From Phycisphaera sp. (GTDB taxonomy: Bacteria > Planctomycetota > Phycisphaerae > Phycisphaerales > UBA1924), in the NCBI GenBank assembly GCA_020639255.1, contig JACKGZ010000001.1, positions 620,001-684,000 on the forward strand: a stretch of DNA of 64,000 nt, written 5' to 3'. A program made the translations under genes and the position numbers. The notes beneath the pieces were generated by a model. The model was not told where the DNA came from. It saw only the letters and a program-made list of their open reading frames with translations, and made no database searches. This document shows, in pieces, positions 53,207-61,726 of the stretch; positions within the stretch are counted from its first letter, which is position 1; each line of letters starts with the position of its first letter.

Positions 53207-54196
53207 ATGGCCCTTGTCTACTGCGGGATCGATGAAGCCGGTTATGGTCCGATGCTCGGGCCGCTGTGCGTGGGGCTCGCGTGTTTCCGCGTCGAGCGAT
53301 GGGACCACGAAGCCCACGTCCCCGATCTGTGGGAATTGCTCAGTGCAGGCGTGTGCCGATCGCTCAAGGAAAGCCGGGCGGACAAGCGGGGCCGGGTCAC
53401 GATCGCGGACTCGAAGCAGCTCAAACTCTCGAACCAGACCAAGACGAAGCACCCGCTGACGCACCTCGAGCGTGCGGCATTGACATTGCTCGGCTCGGCG
53501 GGGGTGAGCGTGCCCGACGACGGGCATTTATTTGCCGCACTCGGCGCGACGCTTCCCAAGGAGAGCTGGTACGCGGGTGAGGCGATCGAGCTTCCGCTCG
53601 GATCCACCGCCGGCGAGATCGGGATTGCGACCAACGTGCTCGGGACGGCTCTGAATGAGGCGGGTGTCACGCCCGAGGAACTTGCCTGCATCGCGGTGGG
53701 GGAGCAACGCTTCAACCAGATCGTGCGGGCCGAGGGAACCAAGGGCGAGGTGACGGCCTCCGCGATCGGCACCCACCTGCGCACGATCGAGCGCCGCTTC
53801 AAGGGCTCGGGCGACGATGTGCGGATCGTGTGCGATCGGCTCGGCGCGCGCAAGGGATACGCGGACCTGATCGAGCGAGAGCTGCCCGGCACAAGGGCCG
53901 AGCGGCTGATGGAAACGCCCGAGCGAAGCATCTACAGGCTCGTCGGCTGGCCCGGCGACGCGCGCATCATGTTCGAGATCGACTCGGAGCAAGCACACCT
54001 GCCCGTGGCGAGCGCGTCGATCTTCGCCAAGCTCACGCGAGAGCTGGCGATGGCGCGGTTCAACAGGTACTTCTCTGGGTTGCTCGCCGAGCTCAAGCCG
54101 ACCGCGGGCTACTACACCGACGCGCGCCGGTGGCTGGGCGATGCGCAGAGCATCCTCGATGCACCGACGCGTCAGAAGCTCGTGCGTATCGGCTAG
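53207..54196 (+). CDS. RNase HII-like protein, divergent
   Basis: Protein of 329 aa. The N-terminus MALVYCGIDEAGYGPMLGPLCVG matches the RNase H2 active-site motif DExGxGPxxGP with D9 and E10, and TIADSKQLKLSNQTK matches the ADSKxL motif. Later acidic residues in IVCDRLGARKGY could complete the metal site, and the C-terminal VASASIFAKLTRELAMARFN matches the SxxAKxxRxxxM helix. It is about 100 aa longer than RNase HII, with an insertion at residues 80-150. Cleavage of RNA-DNA hybrids is likely but substrate choice may differ. Confidence 0.7.
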   Translation: MALVYCGIDEAGYGPMLGPLCVGLACFRVERWDHEAHVPDLWELLSAGVCRSLKESRADKRGRVTIADSKQLKLSNQTKTKHPLTHLERAALTLLGSAGVSVPDDGHLFAALGATLPKESWYAGEAIELPLGSTAGEIGIATNVLGTALNEAGVTPEELACIAVGEQRFNQIVRAEGTKGEVTASAIGTHLRTIERRFKGSGDDVRIVCDRLGARKGYADLIERELPGTRAERLMETPERSIYRLVGWPGDARIMFEIDSEQAHLPVASASIFAKLTRELAMARFNRYFSGLLAELKPTAGYYTDARRWLGDAQSILDAPTRQKLVRIG

Positions 54197-54204
54197 CACG
54201 GTGC

Positions 54205-54275
54205 CATCACCCATCTCGGATGGGTGATGTGTCAACAGCAGATAGAAATGCACCACGCATCAGAGATGCGTGGTG
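54205..54275. repeat. Pair of related perfect hairpins
   Basis: Hairpin 1 pairs 54205-54215 with 54219-54229 and hairpin 2 pairs 54251-54261 with 54265-54275; both have 11-bp perfect stems and 3-nt loops. The arms CATCACCCATC and CACCACGCATC differ at two positions, and both changes are matched on the opposite arm. It lies between convergent genes and may act as a bidirectional terminator or REP-like element. Confidence 0.8.
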
Positions 54276-54302
54276 GCACCGAATCTCAGTTTGAGTTCCG
54301 CT

Positions 54303-54884
54303 TCAGTACACCATCGCGGTCGCGGCCTCGATCGACTCGACGACCTGGCGGACCTGGAACGGCTTGCGGAGGAAGCCCTCGAAGCCCTTGCTCGCCAGAG
54401 CCGCGGCCTGCCCGTCGGTGAGCTTGCCGCTCATCGGGACGATCTTGGTCATCTGGAGGTTGTCCGAGGTGTGGACGAGGTTGGCGACGCGGTCGGCGTC
54501 GTTGTTGTCGCCCAGGTGCAGGTCGAGCAGGAGCACGTGGGGGCGGAAGCGTTCGCACTCCATGCCGGCCTCGAAGCCCGAGCTCGCGGTGCGGACGTCG
54601 TAGTTGGTGCGCTCGATGAGCACGTCCTTCAAGGTGTTGGTGACATCGACGTCGTCATCGACGATGAGGACGCGCGTGCGGCCGCCGGTGATCCCGTCGA
54701 GCGGGATGCCGTGGGCCTTCATGAACTTGACGAGCTCTGGGACGGGGATTCGGCGGTCTTTGGATCCGGGGATGCGGTATCCCTTGAGCGCACCCGAATC
54801 GAACCACTTTGAGACGGTTCGCGGTGCGACGTTGCAGATCTTGGCGACCTCTCCCGTCGTCAGCACGTCCTTGTCGATCGGCAT
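54303..54884 (-). CDS. HTH (MerR/excisionase-like) - receiver domain regulator
   Basis: Protein of 193 aa with a DNA-binding domain first and a response-regulator receiver second, the reverse of usual order. Residues 5-55 are an excisionase/BldC-type winged helix (LTTGEVAKICNVAPRTVSKWFDSGALKGYRIPG.KDRRIP). Residues 70-190 are a full receiver: D76-D78, phospho-acceptor D121 (LLLDLHLG), S152 and K174 (RKPF). No histidine kinase is adjacent. GAGGTGAG precedes the ATG. It probably binds DNA directly under control of phosphorylation. Confidence 0.88.
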   Translation of the reverse strand: MPIDKDVLTTGEVAKICNVAPRTVSKWFDSGALKGYRIPGSKDRRIPVPELVKFMKAHGIPLDGITGGRTRVLIVDDDVDVTNTLKDVLIERTNYDVRTASSGFEAGMECERFRPHVLLLDLHLGDNNDADRVANLVHTSDNLQMTKIVPMSGKLTDGQAAALASKGFEGFLRKPFQVRQVVESIEAATAMVY

Positions 54885-55300
54885 GGATCTCACCTCAGCC
54901 AGCGGGGCCACTACCCCAGCCATCGCGCCACAAGGCCCGGCCCATACGACCGGGACAGACCTTGCACCCGGCATGGCATCGGTCCGAGGAAGGGGCGGCT
55001 TGACCTCCGAGGTTGGTCCGAGACGTGTTTGGCTATATTCGGACCTTGGAGGGGTGTTGGGGAGATCCACGAACATGGGCCCCCCTGATTGACGGGCGGG
55101 CACATTCGCTGGTACCTTGCCTAGGCTGATCTGCCGCACGCGGGGCGTGGCGGCGTCGCGAGGGGGGCAAGGAGCCCTCCGAAGCGGTTGAGATAGGTTG
55201 GCACCGAGGCACAGATTGGAAGATGCATGGGCAAGGCGGCCCGCGGGCGTGCCCCGAGTCATCTCCCCCGATCCCAGCCACCTGGAGTGAAGGCGTGCGG
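54885..55300. promoter_or_regulatory. Divergent control region of regulator and pilin locus
   Basis: About 415 bases without a credible gene, GC-rich. TATATT at 55034-55039, with TTGGTC 15 bases upstream (shorter than ideal), is the best plus-strand promoter candidate. No RNA or terminator is recognised. Confidence 0.35.
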
Positions 55301-57448
55301 ATGGATTGGAATCGATCGGTTCGGCTGTTGCGCGCAGCCGGCATTGGTATGACGCTCGGTCTCTCGGGTCTGACCCATGCCCAGGACGAAGAGCCTGATC
55401 TGAAGTCGCAGCTGCGCGACTTCATCTTCTATGTGAACGTGCACCAGGCCGACGCGGCCGCGGGCACCGCGACCGAGATCCTCGGCCAAGGTCTGTCCCC
55501 GCGTGAGCTGCTCGAACTCGTTGAAGAGTCCGACATTCAGGACGAACTCGACGAAGCGCTCGCCAAGGCGCTGCGTCGTGCGGAGATCGAGCCCATCGCC
55601 GCCAAGATCGTCACGATGCTGAGTGACGGCCGCCTTCAGCGTGCACGCGATCCGAACGAGATCGAACGCAACATCAAGGGGCTGACGGGTGGTCTCCGCG
55701 AGCGTCTGTACGCACGCGAGCGTCTCAAGGCCGCGGGCGAATATGCGATGCCCCAGCTCCTCGACGCGATGCTCCAGCGCACGGACGTACAGCTCCGCAC
55801 GCAGGTGCAGCGGCTCCTGAACGAATCCGGCCGGGCCCCGGTGATCCCGCTCTCGGTCTCACTGATGGATATCGATCCAGCAGGCCAGGAGCAGCTCGTC
55901 AATGTGCTCGGGCAGCTTGGCTACGCAGCCGCGGCCCCGTACATCTCCGAGCTCCGCGACAAGACTCTGAGTGACCCTGTCCGCAACGCCTGCGATCGGG
56001 CACTCGACAACCTCGGTGCCAGCGGCTCGACGGCCGAGCTCTACCGCCAGCTCGCCGAGGGCTACTACAACGAGCGTGAAGAGCTCACGAGTTTCCCGGG
56101 CGAGGAGTTTCAACTCCTTTGGACGTACGACCCCGCGGTCAGCCTGATCCCAACCGCGATCGATACCCGTGTCTACCACGAAGCGATGACGATGCGGCTT
56201 GCCGAACGCTCGATGGAGCTTGGTTCGCAGGGCCCGTCGGCGCTGAGCCTCTGGGTTGCAGCCAACTTCTCGCGTGAGATCGACGAGGCTGATGGCTACG
56301 ACAACCCGGCGTACCCGCCCTCGATGCGTGAGGCGATGTACTACGCCGTCGCGTCGGGTCCGGTCGTAAGCGAGAATGTGCTCGGCCGCGCTCTCGAAGA
56401 TCGTGACACACGCCTGGCTCGCCGGGCTGTCGAAGCGATCGAGCGGACCGCCGGCCCGAGTCTGATCTGGGACCGTCGTTCGGGCCAGAGCCCGCTCGTG
56501 GCGGCGCTGAACTATCCGAGCCGCCGCGTGCAGTACGACGCAGCTCTGGCGATCGCGGCGTCGCAACCGCGTGCGAGCTTCCAGGGCGCCGAGCGGGTGG
56601 TGCCGATCCTGGCCAGCTCGATCCGTTTCGCGGGCACGAACTACGCACTCGTCATCGCCGAGAGCGACGAGCAGTACCGCTCCACACGCCGAGTGCTCGA
56701 GGGGATGGGCTACGAGGTACTTCCCTTCGGCAGCCAGGTCAGCGAGCTGTCACAGGCCATCGCCGAGGTGCCGGGTGTGGATCTGATCGTCACGCAGGCC
56801 GGTCGCGAGAAGACCGAGCCGCTCGTGAATGCGATCCGCTCGAGCGCCAAGCTCTCGGCTGCACCGATCCTGTCACTCGTGGCCACCGACGAGCTCCCAA
56901 GGCTCCGCCGGGTTCACGGCAGCGATATCTCGATCATGGTCCGGTCGTTCGGCATCGACGAGGCTTCGCTCAACGCAGCGATCACTAAGCTCGTCGATGA
57001 GGCCGCCGGTGGCGTGATCGAAGAGGACGAGGCACGCGAGTTTGCGATGCGTTCGCTCGCGGCATTGCGAGACCTCGCCGTGGCTCAGAACTCCACCCTC
57101 GACGTCGGCGACGCGACGGTGAGCCTGATCGCAGCGATGAACGAGACGACCGGCCCCGTGCGGATCGAGGTCGCCGAGGTGCTCAGCCGTATCGACCGCG
57201 CGACCGCGCAGACCACACTCGCCGAGAGTTCGCTCGCCGCGAGCGGCTCCGAGCGGATCGAACTGCTCTATAAGCTCGCCGGCTCAGCGCGTCGCTACGG
57301 CAACCTGCTCAACGGACCGCTCACCGAGCAGCTGGTTCAGCTCTCGGCGACCGGTGACGACCAGGAAGCAACCGCTGCGGCAACGGTCATCGGGGCGTTG
57401 GGTGTGTCTGAGAGTGACCTCGTTCGTCTGATTCTCGCCGGCCAATAA
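55301..57448 (+). CDS. Exported HEAT-repeat protein with receiver-like domain
   Basis: Protein of 715 aa with a signal peptide ending LTHAQ. Residues 30-420 are alpha-helical HEAT-like repeats. About residues 445-575 look like a response-regulator receiver: strand ALVIAESDEQYRSTRRVLEGMGYEVLPF, then VDLIVTQAGREKTEPLVNAIR and APILSLVATDE. However, the phospho-acceptor position after the DLIV strand is Thr/Gln, not Asp. A helical C-terminus follows. The pilin gene is next, after a strong terminator. ATG at 55301 is chosen over upstream frames because it gives a signal peptide. Confidence 0.75.
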   Translation: MDWNRSVRLLRAAGIGMTLGLSGLTHAQDEEPDLKSQLRDFIFYVNVHQADAAAGTATEILGQGLSPRELLELVEESDIQDELDEALAKALRRAEIEPIAAKIVTMLSDGRLQRARDPNEIERNIKGLTGGLRERLYARERLKAAGEYAMPQLLDAMLQRTDVQLRTQVQRLLNESGRAPVIPLSVSLMDIDPAGQEQLVNVLGQLGYAAAAPYISELRDKTLSDPVRNACDRALDNLGASGSTAELYRQLAEGYYNEREELTSFPGEEFQLLWTYDPAVSLIPTAIDTRVYHEAMTMRLAERSMELGSQGPSALSLWVAANFSREIDEADGYDNPAYPPSMREAMYYAVASGPVVSENVLGRALEDRDTRLARRAVEAIERTAGPSLIWDRRSGQSPLVAALNYPSRRVQYDAALAIAASQPRASFQGAERVVPILASSIRFAGTNYALVIAESDEQYRSTRRVLEGMGYEVLPFGSQVSELSQAIAEVPGVDLIVTQAGREKTEPLVNAIRSSAKLSAAPILSLVATDELPRLRRVHGSDISIMVRSFGIDEASLNAAITKLVDEAAGGVIEEDEAREFAMRSLAALRDLAVAQNSTLDVGDATVSLIAAMNETTGPVRIEVAEVLSRIDRATAQTTLAESSLAASGSERIELLYKLAGSARRYGNLLNGPLTEQLVQLSATGDDQEATAAATVIGALGVSESDLVRLILAGQ

Positions 57449-57749
57449 GCCAGTTTGATTTCTCGGACGCGTCCGGCAGCACCAATAACTTGTTGAATTG
57501 TGAGGCTGGGCAGTCCATATGGGCAGCCCAGCCTGTTTTTTCGTGCGCAGAACGCATAAGCGGACTCGCACACTGAAAACACCGTTGCATAAGGCCAAAG
57601 CCGGGCATGGACGTATCCGATCGTTGGGTTGGCCTCGAAGTGATCCCGGGCGAGCGGGGGGAGGCCGGCTTCGTCGAGTGTTCGACGGGCGCACACTCGA
57701 CGGAAGGCATGGGACTGCTCGCACCGGTGCTTTAAGGAGGAACGTGCTC
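57449..57749. other. Gap between HEAT-protein gene and pilin gene
   Basis: Holds the terminator at 57503-57541 and about 200 bases that must include the pilin promoter; no other feature is recognised. Confidence 0.5.
57503..57541 (+). terminator. Intrinsic terminator after HEAT-protein gene
   Basis: Nine-bp perfect stem (57503-57511 with 57526-57534) followed by GTTTTTT. The next gene therefore has its own promoter. Confidence 0.9.
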
Positions 57750-58235
57750 ATGAGAGCCAAGATGAACCGAGCATTTACGCTGGTTGAAATTCTGATCGTC
57801 GTCGTGATCCTGGGCATTCTTGCCGCAGTGGTCATCCCGCAGTTCGTGAATGCGTCTGACGAAGCCCAGGTTGGCAACGTCGAGACTCAGCTCCGGACGC
57901 TCCGCACCCAGATTCAGCTCTTCCGTGCCCAGTCGGACACCAACGACTTCCCGGTGCTGGTTGAGGCTGATGCCGACGGTGCGGTCGCCTGGGAGCCCAT
58001 GATCACCGCTCAGCTCCTGCAGGCTGCTCCCGTCAATCCCCGCACCAACTCGGCCGAGATCACCAACACTGACTCGACCGGCGTTGACGGCATCGACGAA
58101 GCCATGGCTGACACCGACGTGGGTTGGTTCTACAACCCGGACACCGGCGAAATCTGGGCCGCCTCGTTCAACGAGAACTATCGCGACCCGGCAGACGCCG
58201 ACACGGGCGAGCCCTGGCCCGGCGACGGCGGCTAA
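57750..58235 (+). CDS. Type IV pilin / major pseudopilin-like protein
   Basis: Protein of 161 aa starting MRAKMNRAFTLVEILIVVVILGILAAVVIP: a prepilin signal with F as first mature residue and Glu at +5. The residue before the cleavage site is Ala rather than the usual Gly. The rest is a short beta-rich domain with VNPRTNS, GWFYNPDTGEIWAA and DPADADTGEPWPGDGG. AAGGAGG lies 9 bases upstream. As the shortest such protein in the locus, and given the strong upstream terminator and ribosome site, it may be the main fibre subunit. Confidence 0.88.
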   Translation: MRAKMNRAFTLVEILIVVVILGILAAVVIPQFVNASDEAQVGNVETQLRTLRTQIQLFRAQSDTNDFPVLVEADADGAVAWEPMITAQLLQAAPVNPRTNSAEITNTDSTGVDGIDEAMADTDVGWFYNPDTGEIWAASFNENYRDPADADTGEPWPGDGG

Positions 58236-58263
58236 GCCCCGACTGGTCTGAACACAGCAATGC

Positions 58264-58285
58264 GGTCGGCCCGAAAGGGCCGGCC
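58264..58285 (+). terminator. Hairpin between pilin and next gene
   Basis: Nine-pair stem with one G-T pair and a GAAA loop, followed only by a weak GTACTTTC. It may reduce read-through so that pilin exceeds its downstream genes. Confidence 0.45.
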
Positions 58286-58344
58286 GTACTTTCGAGTACG
58301 AATCTGAAACCTTCACCAATCTGCAGGGCACGAGCGAGGAAGCC

Positions 58345-58668
58345 ATGTCGAACCAGCACAACAGCGGCAAGTCACGACTCCAGACCATGCTCCTCGCGGC
58401 TATTGCGGGCCTGCTCGCTGTCGATGTCGGTCACCGGTTCATCGGGAGCGACTCAGTCGGGGCAACGACCGACTCCGATATGCTCCAGGTCGCGTACCAG
58501 CCGGAAGTAGAAGGCGGCTTGGCCAACCCGCTCCGCCAGCGTCAGCAGATGATCGACCAGCTCAAGAGCGTCGATCGTCGACTCAGCTCGATCGAGAGCC
58601 AGCTCAAGGGCAAGCTCCGTGTGGAGGTGTTGAACTTCCCGCAGCCCAAGGCTGATGGAAAGGATTAA
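58345..58668 (+). CDS. Small single-pass membrane protein of pilin locus
   Basis: Protein of 107 aa with one transmembrane helix (about residues 13-30) and a periplasmic part containing a coiled coil (RQRQQMIDQLKSVDRRLSSIESQL). GAGGA precedes the ATG. Unknown family; its position between pilin and pseudopilin genes suggests a structural or assembly role. Confidence 0.7.
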   Translation: MSNQHNSGKSRLQTMLLAAIAGLLAVDVGHRFIGSDSVGATTDSDMLQVAYQPEVEGGLANPLRQRQQMIDQLKSVDRRLSSIESQLKGKLRVEVLNFPQPKADGKD

Positions 58669-58672
58669 TCCG

Positions 58673-59254
58673 ATGACCGCGCGTTTCTTTCACGCGGGCG
58701 GGGACAGACGTCGGGGCGGCTACACACTGCTCGAGCTCATGGTGGTGCTCGTGCTCATGGGCATCGCAGCCGCGCTCGTGATCCCGAACGTGCGAGGCAG
58801 CGAGAACATCCGCATCCAGACCGCGGTGCGTGCGATCGCCTCGGATATCATGTACGCCCAGAGCGATGCGCTCGCCTACCAGGCTCGCCGAGCGGTGGTC
58901 TTTGACCCTGCAGCAAACACCTACTGGATCGCCGAAGTCAGCGGCGACGAGCTCGACTTTGATACCGATGCGATGTACAAGGTCGACGGGCCTGATCAGC
59001 GATTCCTCGTTGATGTGGACATCACCAGCGGCGGGGCGGCTCAGATCGTCTCAGCCGATTTCGACGGTGACAACATGCTGGTGTTCGACGAACTCGGCGG
59101 GCCCGTCGCTGGTCTTGACAGCGACGCACCAAGCGCCGGTGGAAACATCGTTGTCAGCGGCGACGATGGAACCGCATACCAGCTCGGTGTCGAACCGTAC
59201 ACGGGGCGTGTCACCGTCCAGCGGTTCGGTGCGGTCGCCGGAGATGGCGGCTAA
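58673..59254 (+). CDS. GspH/FimT-like pseudopilin
   Basis: Protein of 193 aa with a long leader ending RRRGG, then YTLLELMVVLVLMGIAAALVIP as the mature helix with Glu at +5. The C-terminal beta domain (MYAQSDALAYQARRAVVFDPAANTYWIAEV) matches GspH/FimT minor pseudopilins. The start at 58673 has AAAGGA upstream; an ATG at 58655 overlapping the preceding gene is the alternative. Confidence 0.85.
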   Translation: MTARFFHAGGDRRRGGYTLLELMVVLVLMGIAAALVIPNVRGSENIRIQTAVRAIASDIMYAQSDALAYQARRAVVFDPAANTYWIAEVSGDELDFDTDAMYKVDGPDQRFLVDVDITSGGAAQIVSADFDGDNMLVFDELGGPVAGLDSDAPSAGGNIVVSGDDGTAYQLGVEPYTGRVTVQRFGAVAGDGG

Positions 59255-59279
59255 AGACATTTGAGCGGGGGTGGGGATC

Positions 59280-59519
59280 GTGAAGCAGCAGAACAAGCGA
59301 AAGACAGCGCTCTACGCACTGGGCCTCTTCGGGGGCCTGATCTCTGTTGCGGTGTGGGGGAAGATGCGATTCGTTACCGACCTTCCGAAGATGGCGTATG
59401 CCGATCCGGAAGAACAACGAACGACCGAATCGACTCAGGCCGAGGAAGATCTCGACACGAACACTCTTCAGCCGAATTCGGAGTCCGAGAACGGGGCTCC
59501 CGAAACTGGTGGGAATTGA
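59280..59519 (+). CDS. Small membrane protein of pilin locus
   Basis: Protein of 79 aa: basic N-terminus MKQQNKRKTALY, one transmembrane helix (ALGLFGGLISVAVWG), then an acidic, Glu/Asn-rich tail of about 45 residues. GTG at 59280 is preferred over GTG at 59271 because the G-rich ribosome site lies between. Possibly an assembly or anchor protein for the locus; the family is unknown to me. Confidence 0.6.
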   Translation: MKQQNKRKTALYALGLFGGLISVAVWGKMRFVTDLPKMAYADPEEQRTTESTQAEEDLDTNTLQPNSESENGAPETGGN

Positions 59520-59692
59520 TTTTCCCAAGCGATCCAGCCCCCCTATCTTGCCAAAAAACTGGAAACCCCACGAAAGTGCCCTTCTGAAGGGGTCGACCAA
59601 CGTGACTGAGATCGGCCCGCATGTGCGGATCGGGTCTTCAAAGCGTTGAAAGCGGCTCGCCGAGAGCCGTTGTGGACCGAGGGGTACCTGGG

Positions 59693-61684
59693 ATGTTGGA
59701 ATCGCACTTTGCTGGTCGTGGGCTTCGGGCGTGGGGAATTCGTGCCGCCGCTCTGCTGGTGATGGCGTCCGGTGCAGCGTTTGCTGCAATGCCTACACAG
59801 GCACAGCCCGAGGGCGAGCCCTCGCTGAACGAGCCCGGTGGCAAGGTCAACGTTGATGAGAACCTCATCACCGAACTCTTCGTCAACGATGAGGATCTGA
59901 ATACTGTTCTCCAGCTCCTCGGCGTTCAGGCCCAGAAGAACGTCGTCACCGGCCAGAGTGTCGCCGGTCGTGTCACCGCCAACTTCTACGGCGTCACCTT
60001 CTACGAGGCTCTCGAAGCCATCCTCAACGTCAACGGCTACGGCTACATCGAGCGTGGCAACTTCATCTACGTCTACGGCCTCGAAGAACTCGAGCGCATC
60101 CAGGAAGCCACCCGCACCCGCCGCAGCGAGCTCGTTACGCTCAACTACGTCTCGGCCAAGGATGTGCAGGTGTTCGTCGAACCGATGCTCTCGGACAAGG
60201 GCTCGATCACCGTCAGCCCCGACGCTGGCACATTCAGCCTGCCCGGCGACGTCCCGACCGGTGCGGACAGCTTCGCCGCCGGCAGCACCGTCATCATCAC
60301 CGACTATGACGAAGAGGTCGACGCGATCCTTGAGATGATCGCACTCATCGACACCCGCCCCGCGCAGGTGCTCGTCGAGTCGACCATCCTCCAGACCTCG
60401 CTCAACGAAGCCAACGCCTTCGGCATCGACTTCTCCATCGTCGGCGATCTCGACTTCAGCGAGTTCACTGGCTCGGGCGGCCCGCTCGCGGTGGTGCCCT
60501 CGCTCATCGGTGGCCAGGGCGGTACGCTCGTCGGCGGCACCGAAACCCCGATCGCCACGCCGAGCGACGGCAAGGGCGGCGGCGCTACCTCCACCGTCGG
60601 CAACACGGCCGGTCCCGCGACCTTCCGCGCCGGTGTCGTCGCCGGTGACTTTGCAGTCTTCATGCGCATGCTCGACGAGGTGACGGATGTCACCATCCTC
60701 AGCTCGCCCAAGCTCCTCACACTCAACCGTCAGCCCGCTCGCGTCCTCGTCGGTCGCAAGATCGGCTACCTGAGCTCGACCACGACCGAAACGTCGACCA
60801 CCCAGTCCGTCCAGTTCCTGGATACTGGTACTCAGCTCTACTTCCGTCCCTTCATCTCCAACGACGGCTTCATCCGCATGGAACTCAAGCCGCAGGTCTC
60901 CGATGCTGAGATCCGCGAGGTGACGGCTGTCGGCGGCTCTGCGATCACCATCCCCGACGAGGTCACCAACGAGCTCACCACGAACGTCATGGTCCGCGAC
61001 GGCCAGACCATCGTGCTCGGCGGTCTGTTCCGCGAGTCGACCACCGTCACTCGCCGCCAGATCCCGTTCCTGGGCGACATCCCGATCCTCGGCGCCGCGT
61101 TCCGTGGCAACGACGACGAGTCGCTCCGTCAGGAGATCGTCTTCCTCGTCAAGCCCACGGTCGTGAACGACCAGATCCTGCTCGATGAGGCCGACCGCGC
61201 CCTGGCGACGATCGACAACGCCCGCACCGGCATCCGCAAGGGCCTGCTCCCCTGGAGCCGGACCAAGCTCACCGCGATCTACAACGTCGAGGCCCAAGAG
61301 CTGATCGCTCAGGGCAACTACAAGAAGGCCCTCTTCAAGATCCAGCAGTCGCTCAGCCTCAACCCGGCCCAGCCCAACGTGATCGCCATGCGTGAGAACC
61401 TGGTCGGCCAGGAGAGCAGCTGGAACGACAGCTACCTCGACGAGATCATCAGCGGCGAACTCGACAGTCTCTTCGATGAGAAGAAGAACAACGCTGTGTC
61501 GAACCTGATCCCCGCCAAGGTCCAGGGCGCTCGTCCCGAGCTGCCTCCCACCTATCAGGGGGCGCAAACTACGCAAACGGCCGAGAACTCGCAACAGTTC
61601 GAGGGCGAAGGTGCCGATAGCTCCACCGACTCGGGCGAGTTCGCGGACTTCCCGATCGAGAACGACGGCTCGGACGACGAGTAA
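59693..61684 (+). CDS. Secretin (GspD/PilQ family)
   Basis: Outer-membrane secretin of 663 aa. Signal peptide; an N-terminal short domain of STN type (ENLITELFVNDEDLNTVLQLLGVQAQKNVV); an N-domain; then the secretin core (AQVLVESTILQTSLNEANAFGIDF ... SSPKLLTLNRQPARVLVGRKIGY ... NVMVRDGQTIVLGGLFRE ... IPFLGDIPILGAAFR). After the core, about 160 further residues contain a TPR-like helix pair (AQELIAQGNYKKALFKIQQSL) and an acidic tail, which is unusual. GAGGGG precedes the ATG. It would form the outer-membrane channel for the pilin/pseudopilin system. Confidence 0.92.
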   Translation: MLESHFAGRGLRAWGIRAAALLVMASGAAFAAMPTQAQPEGEPSLNEPGGKVNVDENLITELFVNDEDLNTVLQLLGVQAQKNVVTGQSVAGRVTANFYGVTFYEALEAILNVNGYGYIERGNFIYVYGLEELERIQEATRTRRSELVTLNYVSAKDVQVFVEPMLSDKGSITVSPDAGTFSLPGDVPTGADSFAAGSTVIITDYDEEVDAILEMIALIDTRPAQVLVESTILQTSLNEANAFGIDFSIVGDLDFSEFTGSGGPLAVVPSLIGGQGGTLVGGTETPIATPSDGKGGGATSTVGNTAGPATFRAGVVAGDFAVFMRMLDEVTDVTILSSPKLLTLNRQPARVLVGRKIGYLSSTTTETSTTQSVQFLDTGTQLYFRPFISNDGFIRMELKPQVSDAEIREVTAVGGSAITIPDEVTNELTTNVMVRDGQTIVLGGLFRESTTVTRRQIPFLGDIPILGAAFRGNDDESLRQEIVFLVKPTVVNDQILLDEADRALATIDNARTGIRKGLLPWSRTKLTAIYNVEAQELIAQGNYKKALFKIQQSLSLNPAQPNVIAMRENLVGQESSWNDSYLDEIISGELDSLFDEKKNNAVSNLIPAKVQGARPELPPTYQGAQTTQTAENSQQFEGEGADSSTDSGEFADFPIENDGSDDE

Positions 61685-61726
61685 AGCAACCCTCGTCGAT
61701 CCGAACCCCAACGGAGCTGGCTCACC

